Assembly (NCBI GenBank): GCA_030762935.1
Contig: CM060884.1
Span: 77,019,696 to 77,083,695, forward strand
Length of the DNA stretch: 64,000 nucleotides
DNA from: Hymenopus coronatus
Taxonomy: Eukaryota; Arthropoda; Insecta; Mantodea; Hymenopodidae
Reading direction: 5' to 3'
The position numbers were made by a program, and so were the translations under genes. Positions 23,471 to 34,655 of the stretch are shown in pieces (the first letter of the stretch is position 1; the number at the start of each line of letters is the position of its first letter). A model generated the notes under the pieces. The model ran no database searches. It saw only the letters and a list, made by a program, of their open reading frames with translations, and had not been told where the DNA came from.

Positions 23471-24225
23471 TTTAGTGTAATGCACCCAAAAATTCAATAC
23501 CGAGATTATACCAAAATACACGTTTTGAGAGCCCTGCATCCCAAAGGACCATTTTTAGAAAAGTGTCCGTGTGTGTTTGTCTGTGAACAGCATAGCTCAA
23601 AAACGAAAAAACCGTTGAACACCAAACTTGGTATTTAGTTTGAAATCTTCGAAGGATGCGACACGAAGATTTTCAAAAAATTCCCCCCACCCCAAACTAC
23701 CTTTACATGGACATTTTTTTGAAAATGTTGATTTTCTCAAAAACGCCTCTAACGATTTTGATTAAAGTACCGTAGATAAAAAATATTCACATCACGAATA
23801 AATATATATTTTGAATATTTCGGATCGTTATTCTGGTAGAATTTTCCAGAATTTTGCATAACGCATAAGACGTACTGCAAAAAATGTAGATCTCGTTAAA
23901 ACACATCATTTATGTCATATTAGACGCTTTTTTGTAGGACTTTACTTATTGGTTTCAGCTTTAAAATACTTCTACTTTTCTCAAACGAACCAAATAGAGC
24001 AAACCTAACCTCAATTATTTGACATAGCGACAAGTATTTGATTATCGTTTTACCCTAGTGTATTGCTTCTAAATACAAGAAAGCAAGTAATAGCACTATT
24101 TGTGTTAATGTTTTTCTCCATTATTATAAAGTACATAGACGAATAAGAATAGTTTGTGTTTGGAAATACTAGAGAAGCTTATGCGAATGGAACACATCAG
24201 ATTTTTCAGTTATGCTCTTCAAAGA
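23471..24225 (+). repeat. LTI family copy, modules 1/2 to 10
   Basis: Starts just inside the head (GTGTAATGCACCCAAAAATT). All modules follow and it ends with GCGAATGGAACACATCAGAT at about 24215. Confidence 0.85.
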
Positions 24226-24449
24226 CACACAGACACACATGAACCTTATTCTAACTTTTACTTTATATAGCACGTATGTACAATTTACAGAGTACGTAGA
24301 GAAGGTATGGTATTCCACCTAAAACAATAGGTACCTACCGAGAGTTCACCAAAAAGAACACCTTTTGTAGTACCCTGAATTTATAAATAGCATTTTTAGA
24401 AAAAGGTTTTCTGTATGTGTGTGTATTCGTTTTTCTGTTGGCAGCATAA
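24226..24449 (+). repeat. LTI family fragment, modules 1 to 3
   Basis: A short minus module 3 scrap, then a plus head (ACTTTATATAGCACGTATGT), module 2 and module 3 ending CAGCATAACTGAAAAAA. Confidence 0.7.
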
Positions 24450-25445
24450 CTGAAAAAATCTGATGTGACGTGTTTCTCTATATCTCTGCAACAAATTATT
24501 GTTAAAAAGCTTATGCTTCTATTTACTTCATGCTAATCGAAAAAAAATTAGCAGAAATAGTCTTATTACTTGTTTCCTTGTAAGTAGAAGCGAAATAAGG
24601 GAGTACCATATGTTAAAGTGATAGTCAAAAGCTGGTTGCTATGTGACTGAAGTTCCTTTGTCTGTAAGGACAGGAATTGACAAATTCCTGAATGAGAAAA
24701 GTACAAGTTTTTACTTTCTCTACACGCACTATGTGCATAGTGTATAAAGTATAGCACTCCACCCAAAAATGCGATACCGAAATTTCACCGGAAAGATCAT
24801 GTTTTAGGGTCCCTTATATCCAAAAAAAAAGGATTTTCACAAAAAGGTCCGTGTGTGTGAGTGTGTGTGTGTCCGTGTGTCTGTGAACACGATAACTCAA
24901 AAACGAAAAGTCGGTAAAATACCAAACTTGCTATTTAAGTTTAGTATCTTCCAGGAATGCGACACGAAGGTTTTGAGAAAAATCTGCCCACCCCAAACTA
25001 CCGTTTACATGGATTTTTTTTTCTCTAAAATTTTGATTTTCTTAAAAATGGCTCTAACGATTTTGATTAAAATATCAAATATTAAAGATTTCCCCCCACC
25101 CCAAGCTACCCCTTACATGGAATTTTTTTCGAAAATTTTGATTTTCGCAAAAATGGCTCGATTAAAATATCGTATATTAAATATATTTACCGGACAAACA
25201 AAATGTATATCTTGAATTTTCTGGGAATAGCCTCTGAAGACAACGTTATTCTGGACGAATTTTACGGAATTTTGCATAACTGTTAAACCGTAAGGCTTAG
25301 ATTAAAAATTAGTGCACAAGAAATGTAGAGCAGGTTAAAACACACAATTTATGTTATATACATTTTTTTCGTGGTGTTGATCGTTTTTGAGACTTTCATT
25401 GTTTTTGGTTTCAGCTATGAAAAATGGTATATATCAGATTTTTTC
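24450..25445 (+). mobile_element. LTI element with left TIR, right TIR lost
   Basis: 24450-24708 is the inverted tail (modules 10 then 9 on the minus strand). It joins at GAGAAAAGTACAAGTTTTTA to the plus head at 24710, followed by modules 1-8. The same left-TIR/head junction occurs at 42440. Modules 9-10 on the right are missing. Module 5/6 is tandemly duplicated (about 25000-25090 and 25088-25180). Confidence 0.85.
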
Positions 25446-25499
25446 TAATTTTATTTTATGTTACGTCTTTTTAACTACTTGGTGATATAGCGAAGGAAT

Positions 25500-25735
25500 G
25501 TTAAGCCTTTTCTAACGCCGGCAGATGATAGAATCTCGTCCGTCTAGCTGACCTCTCGTCTTCCACCTAGGTGGTCCGGGTTCAATCCCAAGCGGCCACA
25601 TGTGGGATTTGTGGTGGACGAAACGGCGTCTGGGCGAGTTTACTCCGCCACTCATTCCACCAACTGCTCCATCAGCAACTTTCCTATCATCCATTTCGGT
25701 TGCATTTTATATCATCCACTTCCTCATGCTCATGT
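25500..25735 (+). mobile_element. SINE-B, tRNA-like head and body
   Basis: The head contains GGTCCGGGTTCAATCCCA (B-box-like). The body begins with ACATGTGGGATTTGTGGTGG, which is shared with the copy on the minus strand at 29050-29262. The element's 3' tail continues directly into the tandem array, so the array was built from this tail. Confidence 0.75.
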
Positions 25736-26690
25736 CTGGCTACGGGCCAGGTTCTCCATTCTGTGGTTTCGTGCCGTTGGCTCCGCGACAGCTTCTGACC
25801 TCTAGACATTGCTTTACAAGTCCTAGGAGGGGGGGGGTCAGTCCTACATATCATCCAGGTCAGTCCTACATATCATCCACGTCCTCTCGCTCATGTCTGG
25901 CTACGGGCCAGGTTCTCCATTCTGTTGTTTCGTGCCGTTGGCTCCCCGACAGCTTCTGACCTCTAGACATTGCTTTACAAGTCCTAGGAGGGGGGGGGGG
26001 TCAGTCCTACATATCATCCACGTCCTCTCGCTCATGTCTGGCTACGGGCCAGGTTCTCCATTCTGTTGTTTCGTGCCGTTGGCTCCCCGACAGCTTCTGA
26101 CCTCTAGACATTGCTTTACAAGTCCTAGGAGGGGGGGGGGGTCAGTCCTACATATCATCCACGTCCTCTCGCTCATGTCTGGCTACGGGCCAGGTTCTCC
26201 ATTCTGTTGTTTCGTGCCGTTGGCTCCCCGACAGCTTCTGACCTCTAGACATTGCTTTACAAGTCCTAGGAGGGGGGGGGGTCAGTCCTACATATCATCC
26301 ACGTCCTCTCGCTCATGTCTGGCTACGGGCCAGGTTCTCCATTCTGTTGTTTCGTGCCGTTGGCTCCCCGACAGCTTCTGACCTCTAGACATTGCTTTAC
26401 AAGTCCTAGGAGGGGGGGGGGGGGTCAGTCCTACACGCTCATGTCTGGCTACGGGCCAGGTTCTCCATTCTGTGGTTTCGTGCCGTTGGCTCCGCGACAG
26501 CTTCTGACCTCTAGACATTGCTTTACAAGTCCTAGGAGGGGGGGGGGTCAGTCCTACACGCTCATGTCTGGCTACGGGCCAGGTTCTCCATTCTGTGGTT
26601 TCGTGCCGTTGGCTCCCCGACAGCTTCTGACCTCTAGACATTGCTTTACAAGTCCTAGGAGGGGGGGGTCAGTCCTACAAATGGGGAGGG
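25736..26690. repeat. SINE-B tail tandem array with G-runs
   Basis: About seven units keyed on TACGGGCCAGGTTCTCCATT at 25741, 25902, 26043, 26184, 26324, 26450 and 26573; steps are 161, 141, 141, 140, 126 and 123 bp. Each unit contains GACAGCTTCTGACCTCTAGA and ends with CTAGGAGG plus a G-run of 8-13. The last two units lack the ATCATCCACGTCCTCTC block. The right flank (GGGTAAGCCGATTACGAAAC) is shared, inverted, with the array at 51776-53285. Confidence 0.95.
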
Positions 26691-27284
26691 TAAGCCGATT
26701 ACGAAACGAAACGTAGTCGTGGGTAAAGAAAACACTCATCCAGTAACTGTACATTGAACCCGGATTTTGAATAAATAATTTGTCTTCTACATTAACAAAA
26801 CCTCATGCCTAGCGCATTCCCGGGCAAATCTCGCTATCTGTGCTTTAAGACTCGTGTTTTAATTCAGTAGAATCCATATTTTGACTTCAGTTTTTGCCTT
26901 TCACAGTTTTTGTTTTTCATTTAGACCAAAGTTCTAGTGAGCTCGTTAGCACAGCTGTCTGTGCGCACTTTACCATCCGCTATGAAGCTAATTCCTTCCT
27001 GTTTATTTACAGCAGAAACCTTAAGATATTTGAACGTTTACAGTTTGGTTATTACCTTACGTAGCACCATTCCGTGGATGATAAACTTAACACACTAGGA
27101 ATATTCTATGAACTATCAACGACATTATTTGACTGTGTTAGTCATAAAATACTTCTATCAAAGTATGGTATTAGGGGCAAAAAGAATCATTTGGTTGCAT
27201 TCTACTTACCAAACAAAAAAGATTGCGCTATATGAGAGCCACACTAACAGTTTTGAGAATGGATCAAATAAAATATAAAAAAAG
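26691..27284. other. Array flank then single-copy sequence
   Basis: The first 40 bases are the conserved flank shared with 51770. The rest shows no repeat or convincing frame. Confidence 0.45.
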
Positions 27285-27905
27285 AATCTGATGTGTTTCA
27301 TTCAGATGACTTTATCTAAAACTCTCCAACAAATTGTTGATATGTTTCTATTTACTTCCTGCTAATCGAGAAAAAATTAGCAGAAACAGTCTTATTACTT
27401 GCTTCCTTGTAAGTAGAAGTGAAATAAGGAGGTAGCATAGGTTAAAGTGATAGTCAAAAGCTGGTTGCTATGTGACTGAAGTTCCTTTGTTTGTATGGAC
27501 AGGATTTGACGAATTCGTGTATGAAAAAGTACGTTTTTTAAATGTCGAATCAAAAACAAGGTATATCTCAAAAACGATCAACTCCACGAAAAAAATGTAT
27601 ATAACATAAATTGTGTGTTTTAATGTGCTCTACATTTTTTGTGGTGGGTTTTTGTCCATCTCTTACGGTTGAGCAATTATGCAACATTCCGTAAAATTGA
27701 TGCAGAATAAAGTGATCTTCAGAGGCAATTCCCAGAAAATTCAAGATGTGCATTTTATTTATCAGGTTAAAATATCTTTAATATATGATATTTTGATCAA
27801 AATCGTTAGAGATATTTTTGAGAAAATCAAAATTTTCGAAAAAAATTCTATGTAGGGGGTAGTTTGGGGTAGAGGTATTATTCTCAAAATCTTCGTGACG
27901 CATCC
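27285..27905 (-). repeat. LTI family copy, modules 10 to 4
   Basis: Minus copy beginning GAATCTGATGTGTTTCATTC and reaching module 4 (AATCTTCGTGACGCATCC). Confidence 0.88.
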
Positions 27906-28405
27906 CTCGATTTTCAAGGAAATCCCGCCATCCCTAATAACGCTTAATATGGAATATTTTTGGAATATTTTGATTTTCTCAATAATGACTCTAAGGTTTT
28001 TTATTAAAATGCCTTATGTTTAAGACATTTTTATGACCAACGAAATGTATATCTTGAATTTTCTGAGAGTAACCTCTGAAGACCTCTACATTCCGGATAA
28101 CTGGCCAACCGTAAGAGAAATACAAAACTTACTTCACAGAGATGGAAATCTCATTAAACCACATACTTAATGTTATTCAAACGGGAAGACATCTTTCTTG
28201 TCGTTTCTCGTTTGTTTACTCCTGGCAAACAAAGAGATTGGCATTTCAATCGTAGCTCATAGCGACCGGCTCTTAAAGGACGAGACTATCACTTTAGCCG
28301 GTGCATTTTCTTTTTCCCTTCTACTTATACGGAGGTTGGTAATTAGAGCGTTTATCTTGAAGTTTTGAATAAAAGGTTTGCTTACTGAACACCTGAGATT
28401 TTTGT
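27906..28405 (+). repeat. LTI family copy, modules 4 to 10 (diverged)
   Basis: Plus strand from ATTTTCAAGGAAATCCCGCC through modules 5-8 to a strongly diverged module 9 (CATAGCGACCGGCTCTTAAA). It abuts the previous minus copy at module 4, so the two are tail-out, inverted around module 4. Confidence 0.75.
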
Positions 28406-29045
28406 CTTTAAGACTGTAGCATTTTGACGGGGATTTTTGTTGTGTGTGACTCGCTACGAGGCTTTTGGAAGGGAACGAGAGAAATCGATAAGGGAATTTA
28501 GGTCAGTAGCGTCCGGAGCATATCAGCGAGAGACTTGTAAACCTCGCCGGCTTTTTACCACGCACATGACACCTTTTCCTGGTTGCCAAGCCAATGCTAG
28601 ATACATTTCTTTCATCCCGTCACGTTTCCATTCTTCATGTTGGTTTCTTTCAGGGCTGGAAGTGTCTGCGATGATGCTTGGTGCTGGGGAAAAGAAAAGT
28701 TGCAGGAGCCTATTCGACTGGTTGCCCAATTAGAGGCTGGAACCTTGTCATTGCTGTGTCGTCACTCCTAGTTCCGCCCGCCCTGTATCCTCTCACCTCA
28801 TCCCTCCCTCCCGGGAATGTGGAGAGTTGGTACAAGTTCCATGCCGAGTCCCCTCTCTATTTTTGGGTAAGATTAGGAACTGGGTGGGGTCTGGAGATAC
28901 TGAGCATCGCACGCAGTCCCTTAGCGCCTTACGTGATCTCAGGGAGGGAGGGATGAGGGGAGAAAATCAGGATGACAACAGGCGCAAACAGATGGTGCAC
29001 CTAAAAGTTTTCTCGTTGTTTTTCTTCTAATGTTTAACGCCTTGT
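28406..29045. other. GC-richer stretch, probable SINE tail remnants
   Basis: 28640-28680 (GGGCTGGAAGTGTCTGCGAT) resembles 35800-35835 (GGGGTTAGAAGTGTCGGCGG), so at least that part is repeated. The rest is unplaced. The frames here (98 aa and 92 aa plus) have no recognised domain. Confidence 0.4.
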
Positions 29046-29049
29046 TTTG

Positions 29050-29262
29050 CTACTTGTGGCACCTCAGGTGATGACATTGATGATATATGGAATAAAGATG
29101 AAGCACTGGTGGGACACGATGGCGGGGGAAACCGTAGAGATCGGAGAAAACCCGCTCCTGCCGCTTTGTCCACCACAAATCTCACATGCGGTCGCTTGCG
29201 ATCGAACCAGGGCCTTCTAAGTGAGAGGCGAGTGGTCTAACCACTCGGCCACGACTGAAAGC
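29050..29262 (-). mobile_element. SINE-B copy with tRNA-Ser/Leu-like head
   Basis: On the minus strand the head begins GTCGTGGCCGAGTGGTTAG (A box) and continues to CCTGGTTCGATC (B box). The body follows with ATGTGAGATTTGTGGTGGAC, and the 3' part contains GTCATCACCTGAGGTGCCAC. The A/B spacing fits a type I-like tRNA head. It is not a usable tRNA gene because the acceptor stem and anticodon arm do not close. Confidence 0.8.
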
Positions 29263-29307
29263 CTCTGAAGCCGCCTGGATGCAACCCGCAAACCTCGAAG
29301 TGAATAT

Positions 29308-29545
29308 TAAAACGGAGTGTTATTTATGGACGCGGTTCTCAGTGTCACATTCTATACTGGGCTTGAAAGACGACTTAATTTTGCTCAGAGGACTCTTTAT
29401 CAGGCTTGAGGTTCTTTAATATGACGTAAATCTATGACCTTCCAAAGCAAATCATGCTAAGAATTTTTACACCCGAAAAATCCATCGAACCCGCGGCCCT
29501 GCAAACCAGACTGGCATGTTACCCTTAGACCACGTAGTGGGATGC
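29308..29545 (-). mobile_element. SINE-A copy, diverged
   Basis: Minus strand. Conserved pieces include TTATTTATGGACGC, TTTTGCTCAGAGGACTC and TCAGGCTTGAGGTTCTT. The tRNA-like head end is mutated (CGAACCCGCGGCCCTG). Confidence 0.8.
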
Positions 29546-29855
29546 AATCTCTAAGACTCGGAGGTGCCCCGAAGGCGGGTTCCAATAAAGCTCTACTGTG
29601 CGCAAGGCACTCCAACACAAAACAAGGAATAGTAAATTCGATGCTTGTTATCAACTTTCCCAGTATTTGCCCGCCGACCCGTGACTCAGGAAGGTCGGCC
29701 ATGGCATTCGAACCCACGAACTCCCGAACATGGGTCGCAGACGTTACCTTGCTTGAAAGGGGTGCAGTACATACACCCATCAAAGGGGCATGCTCGGGAG
29801 GGGTACGCCTGGGTTCGCTATGATGTTAGGTGGTTGCAGATGCCATCAATGAATG
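29546..29855. other. Unplaced, possible third SINE-like sequence
   Basis: CATTCGAACCCACGAACTCC at 29704 looks like a B box on the minus strand. I found no second copy in the window. It ends at a (TGAA/ATGAATAA) run that marks the 3' end of the next feature. Confidence 0.35.
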
Positions 29856-30528
29856 AATAAATGTATTTATTGACATAGAACTTCAGCAATCACACGTGCT
29901 TTTGTAATACACACTAAAAACAATATTAAAACATCAACAAAAATTAAGAGTAAACACGAAAATAAAAACACAAAGATATTCAAATACAGAAATTTAAATT
30001 TATAGCACAGAGTACACCTTCATAAATGTACCCTCTTATAATAGATAAATACACTTAAAAGACATATATACACACAATATACAAAATCATAGCCCACCAT
30101 GACCTAAGTGTGACAAAAAAAATATATATGTAGAACATTGTAGTCACTTTTAATTAATTGTACTTATTCCTCCCCCCTCTTCTCTATTGGCTCCCTTCTC
30201 AGATCTCAGGTCTTGCCTTAAGCATAAATTTACCTAGCCCGTCCACGTCTTCCGTGCCTGCCAGTAGTGTCCAACGTGCTGCTAGCTCTCTATTCGCGGT
30301 GGTAAAGGATCGCAGTAAATATTTTTCGCGCCATTCCTCCGTACCGCTACATCTTGCCAAGATATGGTCCACGACTCTTCTTCCTCGTACCATTCTCGTC
30401 AGCAATTTTTGTGCTCCTCCATGCTCCTAGTCTAGTCCACGCGAGCCCCTCTCTAATGAGTTTGGTACTTGTTTTGATGTAGCCATGCGCACTGGAGTCT
30501 ATCGCTCTTGCGGTGCTTTCGAGGATCC
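29856..30528 (-). mobile_element. Possible non-LTR retrotransposon 3' end
   Basis: Read on the minus strand, a frame at 30199-30405 includes VDHILARCSGTEEWREKYLL. The spacing of DH-x-L-x2-C followed by E-x2-R resembles the cysteine-bearing C-terminal segment after the reverse transcriptase in several non-LTR clades. About 340 bp of AT-rich sequence then leads to a tail of TCATTCATT-type repeats near 29850. Upstream coding is interrupted by the hAT insertion and may resume at 33013-33088. This is a family-level resemblance only; the frame is broken and I cannot name a clade. Confidence 0.35.
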
Positions 30529-33012
30529 CCCTAGAGCAACGGTTCCCAACCGGTGTGCCCCGGCACCCTAGGGTGCCGCGATATATTGAGATAAACAAAC
30601 AAAAAAATACCTTCTACTGAAGCCTTAAGTCTTGTAAGGTCTTGAAATAAAATAAGTCAAATTAATTACTCTCATGCACGGCAGATGGTGATAGTGGTCG
30701 ATTCATTTCAATAATTCAGTTATACTAGTATCCCACAGATGGCATTACAGCTATACCCTGCCGAACATTCCCGAGACTACTCGCTTCTTCACGAACATTC
30801 CCGAGACTTCGACAGATGAATATATAAAAGTGTACGCCGCTTGGCGCTTTCAGTTGTCTTCCTCGCGTTGATTCACAGTGTTTAGTTATGGATAAGTTCA
30901 TTTTTAAACGTAAACGCCAGGACAGTGAAAGTGAACAGTCGGTTCCTACTGCTTGCTTTAAGAAGCCAAATCTTACAGTTTCTCCCGGACCGTCGAATTC
31001 ACCACATAATGAAGACAAACGAAAGAAAAGAACATACCAGGACAGTTACTTAGCGTATGGATTTAAGTGGAATAACAACGAGGAAAACCCTATCCCTGTG
31101 TGTTTAGTTTGTGGCGAAACACTTAGCAACGAGGCCATGGTACCTAGCAAACTGAAGCGGCATCTTACAACAAAGCATCCTAGTGTGTCACAGAAAAGTG
31201 TAATGTATTTTTCACATATATTAGAAGGGGAGAAGAAAACAGCTGTGCGAATGGTATAGAGAATGACCATAGGTGATACTGCTCTTGAAGCCTCATTTAA
31301 AGTAGTAGAACTGATAGCTAAAAAAAAGAAACCTCATACTCTTTGAGAGGAAAGCATTGGCCCTGCATGTCAAGTTATAGTTTCAACAATACTTGGCGAA
31401 GGAGCAGCTAATCAAATTTCGAAAGTTTCTCTGTCCAACAACACAATCAGCCGCAGGATATCTGAAATGTCATGCAATATCAACGAACAAGTCACGGAGA
31501 AAATAAAAACTTATAGAACATTTGCTTTGCAAGTAGATGAGAGTCTCGATATTGGTGACAAACCGCAACTCCTTGGTTTTATCAGATATGTTGATGAAAA
31601 AGATATTAGTGAACAGTTTCTGTTCTGTAGACCGCTGGAGACTACAACCACAGGCCATGATATTTTCGTTTCTATTAATTCCTATCTCAATGACCCTGAT
31701 CTTTCATGGAAAGACTGTTGTGGTATATGTACAGATGGTGCACCATCTATGTCTGGGAAAATTAAAGGTTTTACTGCCAGAGCTCTCAATGAAAATCCAT
31801 CCATTATTATAACTCACTGTTTTCTGCATAGAGAGGCATTAGTCGTGAAAGCGTGTAATGTAGATTTTGCTGAAGTGTTTAACCAAGTTGTGAAAATGGT
31901 GAACTATATGAAGTCTCAACCTTTAAAGTGAAGAATTTTTGAACAGTTATGTCGCGCAACGGATGCAGCTCATACCTCTTTGTTACTTCACACAGAAGTA
32001 AGGTGGTTGTCGCGGGGTCGTGTATTGAACCGGTTTCTCGAACTTAAAGAACAGCTAAAAACTTTTTTTAAGGATGAAAATCAAGACACATTTCATGAGC
32101 TCTTACTAAGTGATTCTTGGTGTTTTGAACTGTCGTATCTGGCAGATATTTTCATAAACTGAATGAACTGAATGTTTCAATGCAGGGTCGACATGAAACA
32201 GTAATCTCCTCAACCAATAAAATGAAAGGTTTTAAAAGAAAACTTAGTTCTTGGAAGTCTGCAGTTCAAAAAGGAGATTTGTCGAACTTTCCATCTCTTC
32301 TTAATGTGGCAGGAGATAAAGATCTGGGTAAACTGAAAGACCACATTTGTGATCACTTATCAGGATTGCAAGATGCAATAGATGCGTACTTTCCAACTAT
32401 TTCCACTACGAATCTCGACTAGGTTGTCTCACCATTTGATTTCGTAGATAGTGCAGAGGAAATAGATTTCACTGCTTGCGAACGAGATGAATTTATTGAT
32501 CTTTGCGCTGATTCCACACTCAAAGGTAAGTTCACCAAGAGTGAGGCGTCGGTGGCTAGTTTTTGGCTTCAACGGAGAGAAGAGTACCCTAACTAAATGA
32601 AGAAAGCAATTAACGCACTTTTGCCCTTTTCAACATCCTATATATGCGAGCAAGCCTTCTCTGCTATGGTGACAATAAAATGCAAAGCAAGAAATAGACT
32701 GAATAACCTTGAGGATGATTTGCGTGTTTCACTGTCAACTGTAAGACCCGACATCACATATCTGTGCTCTAAGCATCAATCACAAGTTTCACATTAATCA
32801 TTAATCGAACAAAATTTATTGATGTATTTTTACTCAGTGATTGTAAAGTTTACTGTATTATGTTATGGTGTACGTTATTATTATATAATATTTCAATAAA
32901 TTAACATATTAAACTTAATTTTCTTTTAATTCAAGGAAGGGTGCCCCTGGTGTTTAACGTTATTCCCAAGGGTGCCGTGAACTTCAAAAGGTTGGGAAAC
33001 ACTGCCCTAGAG
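30529..33012 (+). mobile_element. hAT DNA transposon with 8-bp target duplication
   Basis: The element spans 30537-33004 (2468 bp). It is flanked by the direct duplication CCCTAGAG at 30529-30536 and 33005-33012. An 8-bp duplication is the hAT signature. The terminal inverted repeats are imperfect: the 5' end starts CAACGGTTCCCAACC, the 3' end on the minus strand starts CAGTGTTTCCCAACC, and both continue to CGGCACCCT. It carries one transposase relic on the plus strand. It inserted into older sequence that resembles a non-LTR fragment. Confidence 0.93.
30888..32797 (+). pseudogene. hAT transposase relic (ZBED5/FAM200/SCAND3-like)
   Basis: The start Met at 30888 opens a basic N-terminus. A BED zinc finger follows at about residues 71-98 (CLVCGE ... 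HLTTKHP). The hAT catalytic core is recognisable: QVDESLD with the first Asp near residue 217, CTDGAPS with the second Asp near 283, and the HCFLH motif at about 31815. The C-terminal dimerisation region contains CEQAFS at about 32645, with the catalytic Glu. Length (about 635 codons) is normal for the family. It is dead: in-frame stops lie at 31257, 31342 and 31929, a frameshift lies at about 32150-32160 and further stops lie at 32420 and 32594. The number of point lesions without large deletions suggests moderate age. Confidence 0.92.
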
Positions 33013-33088
33013 GCTGAGGCTTCTCGTCGGTCCGGACGATATCAGAGATCGTACTTGCACCCGTTCTGATCTCTCCCTCCCACACTGA
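33013..33088 (-). other. Continuation of sequence split by the hAT element
   Basis: Joins 30528 once the hAT element and one target duplication are removed. Too short to identify. Confidence 0.4.
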
Positions 33089-34392
33089 TATACGAGGGTC
33101 CGCTGATAACTCCCCGGGCCTCTCAATGAAAACAGCATTTACATTTTGTTAGCTTTATTCCTCAACATGGTCTCCAGAAAGACTAATGCATTTGTCATAT
33201 CGGTGTTCTAATTTAATTGAACCATCCCTGTAGTGCGATTTATTAAGGTACTCAAAATAGCTGTTTACCGCATCAATGACCTCCTGTTGCTGTGAAATCT
33301 TCGTCCTTCAAGAAATTTTTAGGGATATGGGAACAGGGGCTAGTCTCTGGGTGCTAGATCTGGCGAATAGGGTGGAGGTTCAAGCAATTCCAACTTTAAT
33401 TCGCACATTTTCCCCATTGCAATGACTGAACGATGGACCGGAGCATTGTCGTGATGAAACAAGATCTGGCGAATAGGGTGGATGTTCAAGCAATTCCAAC
33501 TTTAATTCGCACATTTTCCCATTGCAGTGACTGAACGATGGGCTGGAGCATTGTCGTGAAGAAACAAGATTTCTTTTTTATTATTGCCTTTTTCTTTTCA
33601 CCTCATCACTCAAACGTTGCAGTAAGCTTGCGTAATAGTCACCAGTGATACTTTGCCCTTTTTCAAGTAATCAGTAAAAATAATTCCCTGTGCATCCCAG
33701 AAAATACTCGCCATAACCTTGTTAGCTGGCAAAATTGTCTTCGCATTTTGGAGTTGGTTCACCTGGGGTAGTCCACTGTTTTGACTGTGATTTACTTTTT
33801 GGAGTGTAGTGATGTATCCAAGTTTCATGCATGGTAATAAGGCGTCTCAAAAATTCACTGGAATTTTTACGGTAGAATTCCACATTCTTAACAGAAACAG
33901 TTTCTCTTTGCAACTTTTGATGAGGTGTCAGCAATCGCGAAAAGCCCAAAACATTACTTAAAATATTACCTGCATTTTTTGATATGTTTACAGCCTCTGC
34001 TATCTCAAACAACTTTAATCTGCGGACTTCCAGTACTAACCGATGAATTGTTTCAATGATCTCTGGAGGTGTCACTTCTACAGGGCGTCCAGAGCGAGGC
34101 TCATCACTAGTGCTCGTACGTCTATTTTAAACTCTGCAACTCGCGTTAAGCAACGCCACGTTTAGGCGTTAAGCCTTTCAAATGGAAGTATTTAATCACA
34201 GATCGTTTTTCCAAATCCTCCATTTTCGTGAAAACTTTAAAGTTGTCTTGTTTAAAACGCTGTCATTGGAAAACTAAACAAGCTATTGACCTGTAGCTAT
34301 GGATACAAGCTAGTCTATACGATGCTACCGTCTAATTGGCCTAGTGGCGCCATATCTGTGTACGGCCCGGGACTTATCAGCCGATCAGGATC
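33089..34392 (-). mobile_element. mariner-like transposon, near full length
   Basis: About 1.3 kb, the usual mariner size. The ends are imperfect inverted repeats: left GCTGATAACTCCCCGGGCC at 33102, right (minus strand) GGCTGATAAGTCCCGGGCC ending at 34382. A TA dinucleotide precedes the left end; the right outer bases are mutated. It carries one transposase relic on the minus strand. Confidence 0.85.
33155..34223 (-). pseudogene. mariner transposase relic
   Basis: Minus strand from Met at 34223. The N-terminal helix-turn-helix region is broken by stops, then SDEPRSGRPVEVTPPEI follows. The best frame (34075-33722) includes LLTPHQKLQR and HETWIHHYTPKSK, with Glu replacing the usual first catalytic Asp (normally DETWIHHY). 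IFWDAQGIIFTDYL marks the region before the second Asp, and HDNAPAH and YSPDLAPRD give the later catalytic residues. The terminal GDHVEE ends near 33155. Defects include a deletion before LLTPHQ, several stops, frameshifts, and a tandem duplication of 106 bp (33356-33461 and 33462-33567) that repeats the HDNAPAH segment. Confidence 0.92.
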
Positions 34393-34655
34393 CCAAGGGC
34401 CTATGAACGGTATTGTGTATTAGGGACCGCGGCCAGCTGTCGGATTTGTAAACCGGGGTCTCCCAACACCCACATCCAAAGGCGCTGGCCCATATACTCG
34501 GGAAATAGCCGAGGGAAGGCAAAACGTCTCTGTGCCTCGCTTCATCGACACTAATAAAACACCAAACGGGCAAGAGGATGAATGAACTAAATAACGGGAA
34601 ACGAATCCAGGACTTCCGAATACTTCCGCGAGGCCGCTGCATTCAGTACTAGGTA
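34393..34655. other. GC-rich unplaced stretch
   Basis: No match to the families in this window. The minus frames of 85 and 104 aa here have no recognised motif. CCAGGACTTCCGAATACTTC near 34608 could be the remains of a tRNA-like B box. Confidence 0.35.

Noticed and set aside
29050..29262. A possible tRNA gene at a SINE-B head
   Set aside because: A and B boxes are present but the acceptor stem does not pair, and the sequence continues into a SINE body.
30199..30405. A confident non-LTR retrotransposon call
   Set aside because: Only one short motif supports it and the frame is broken; kept as a low-confidence feature.
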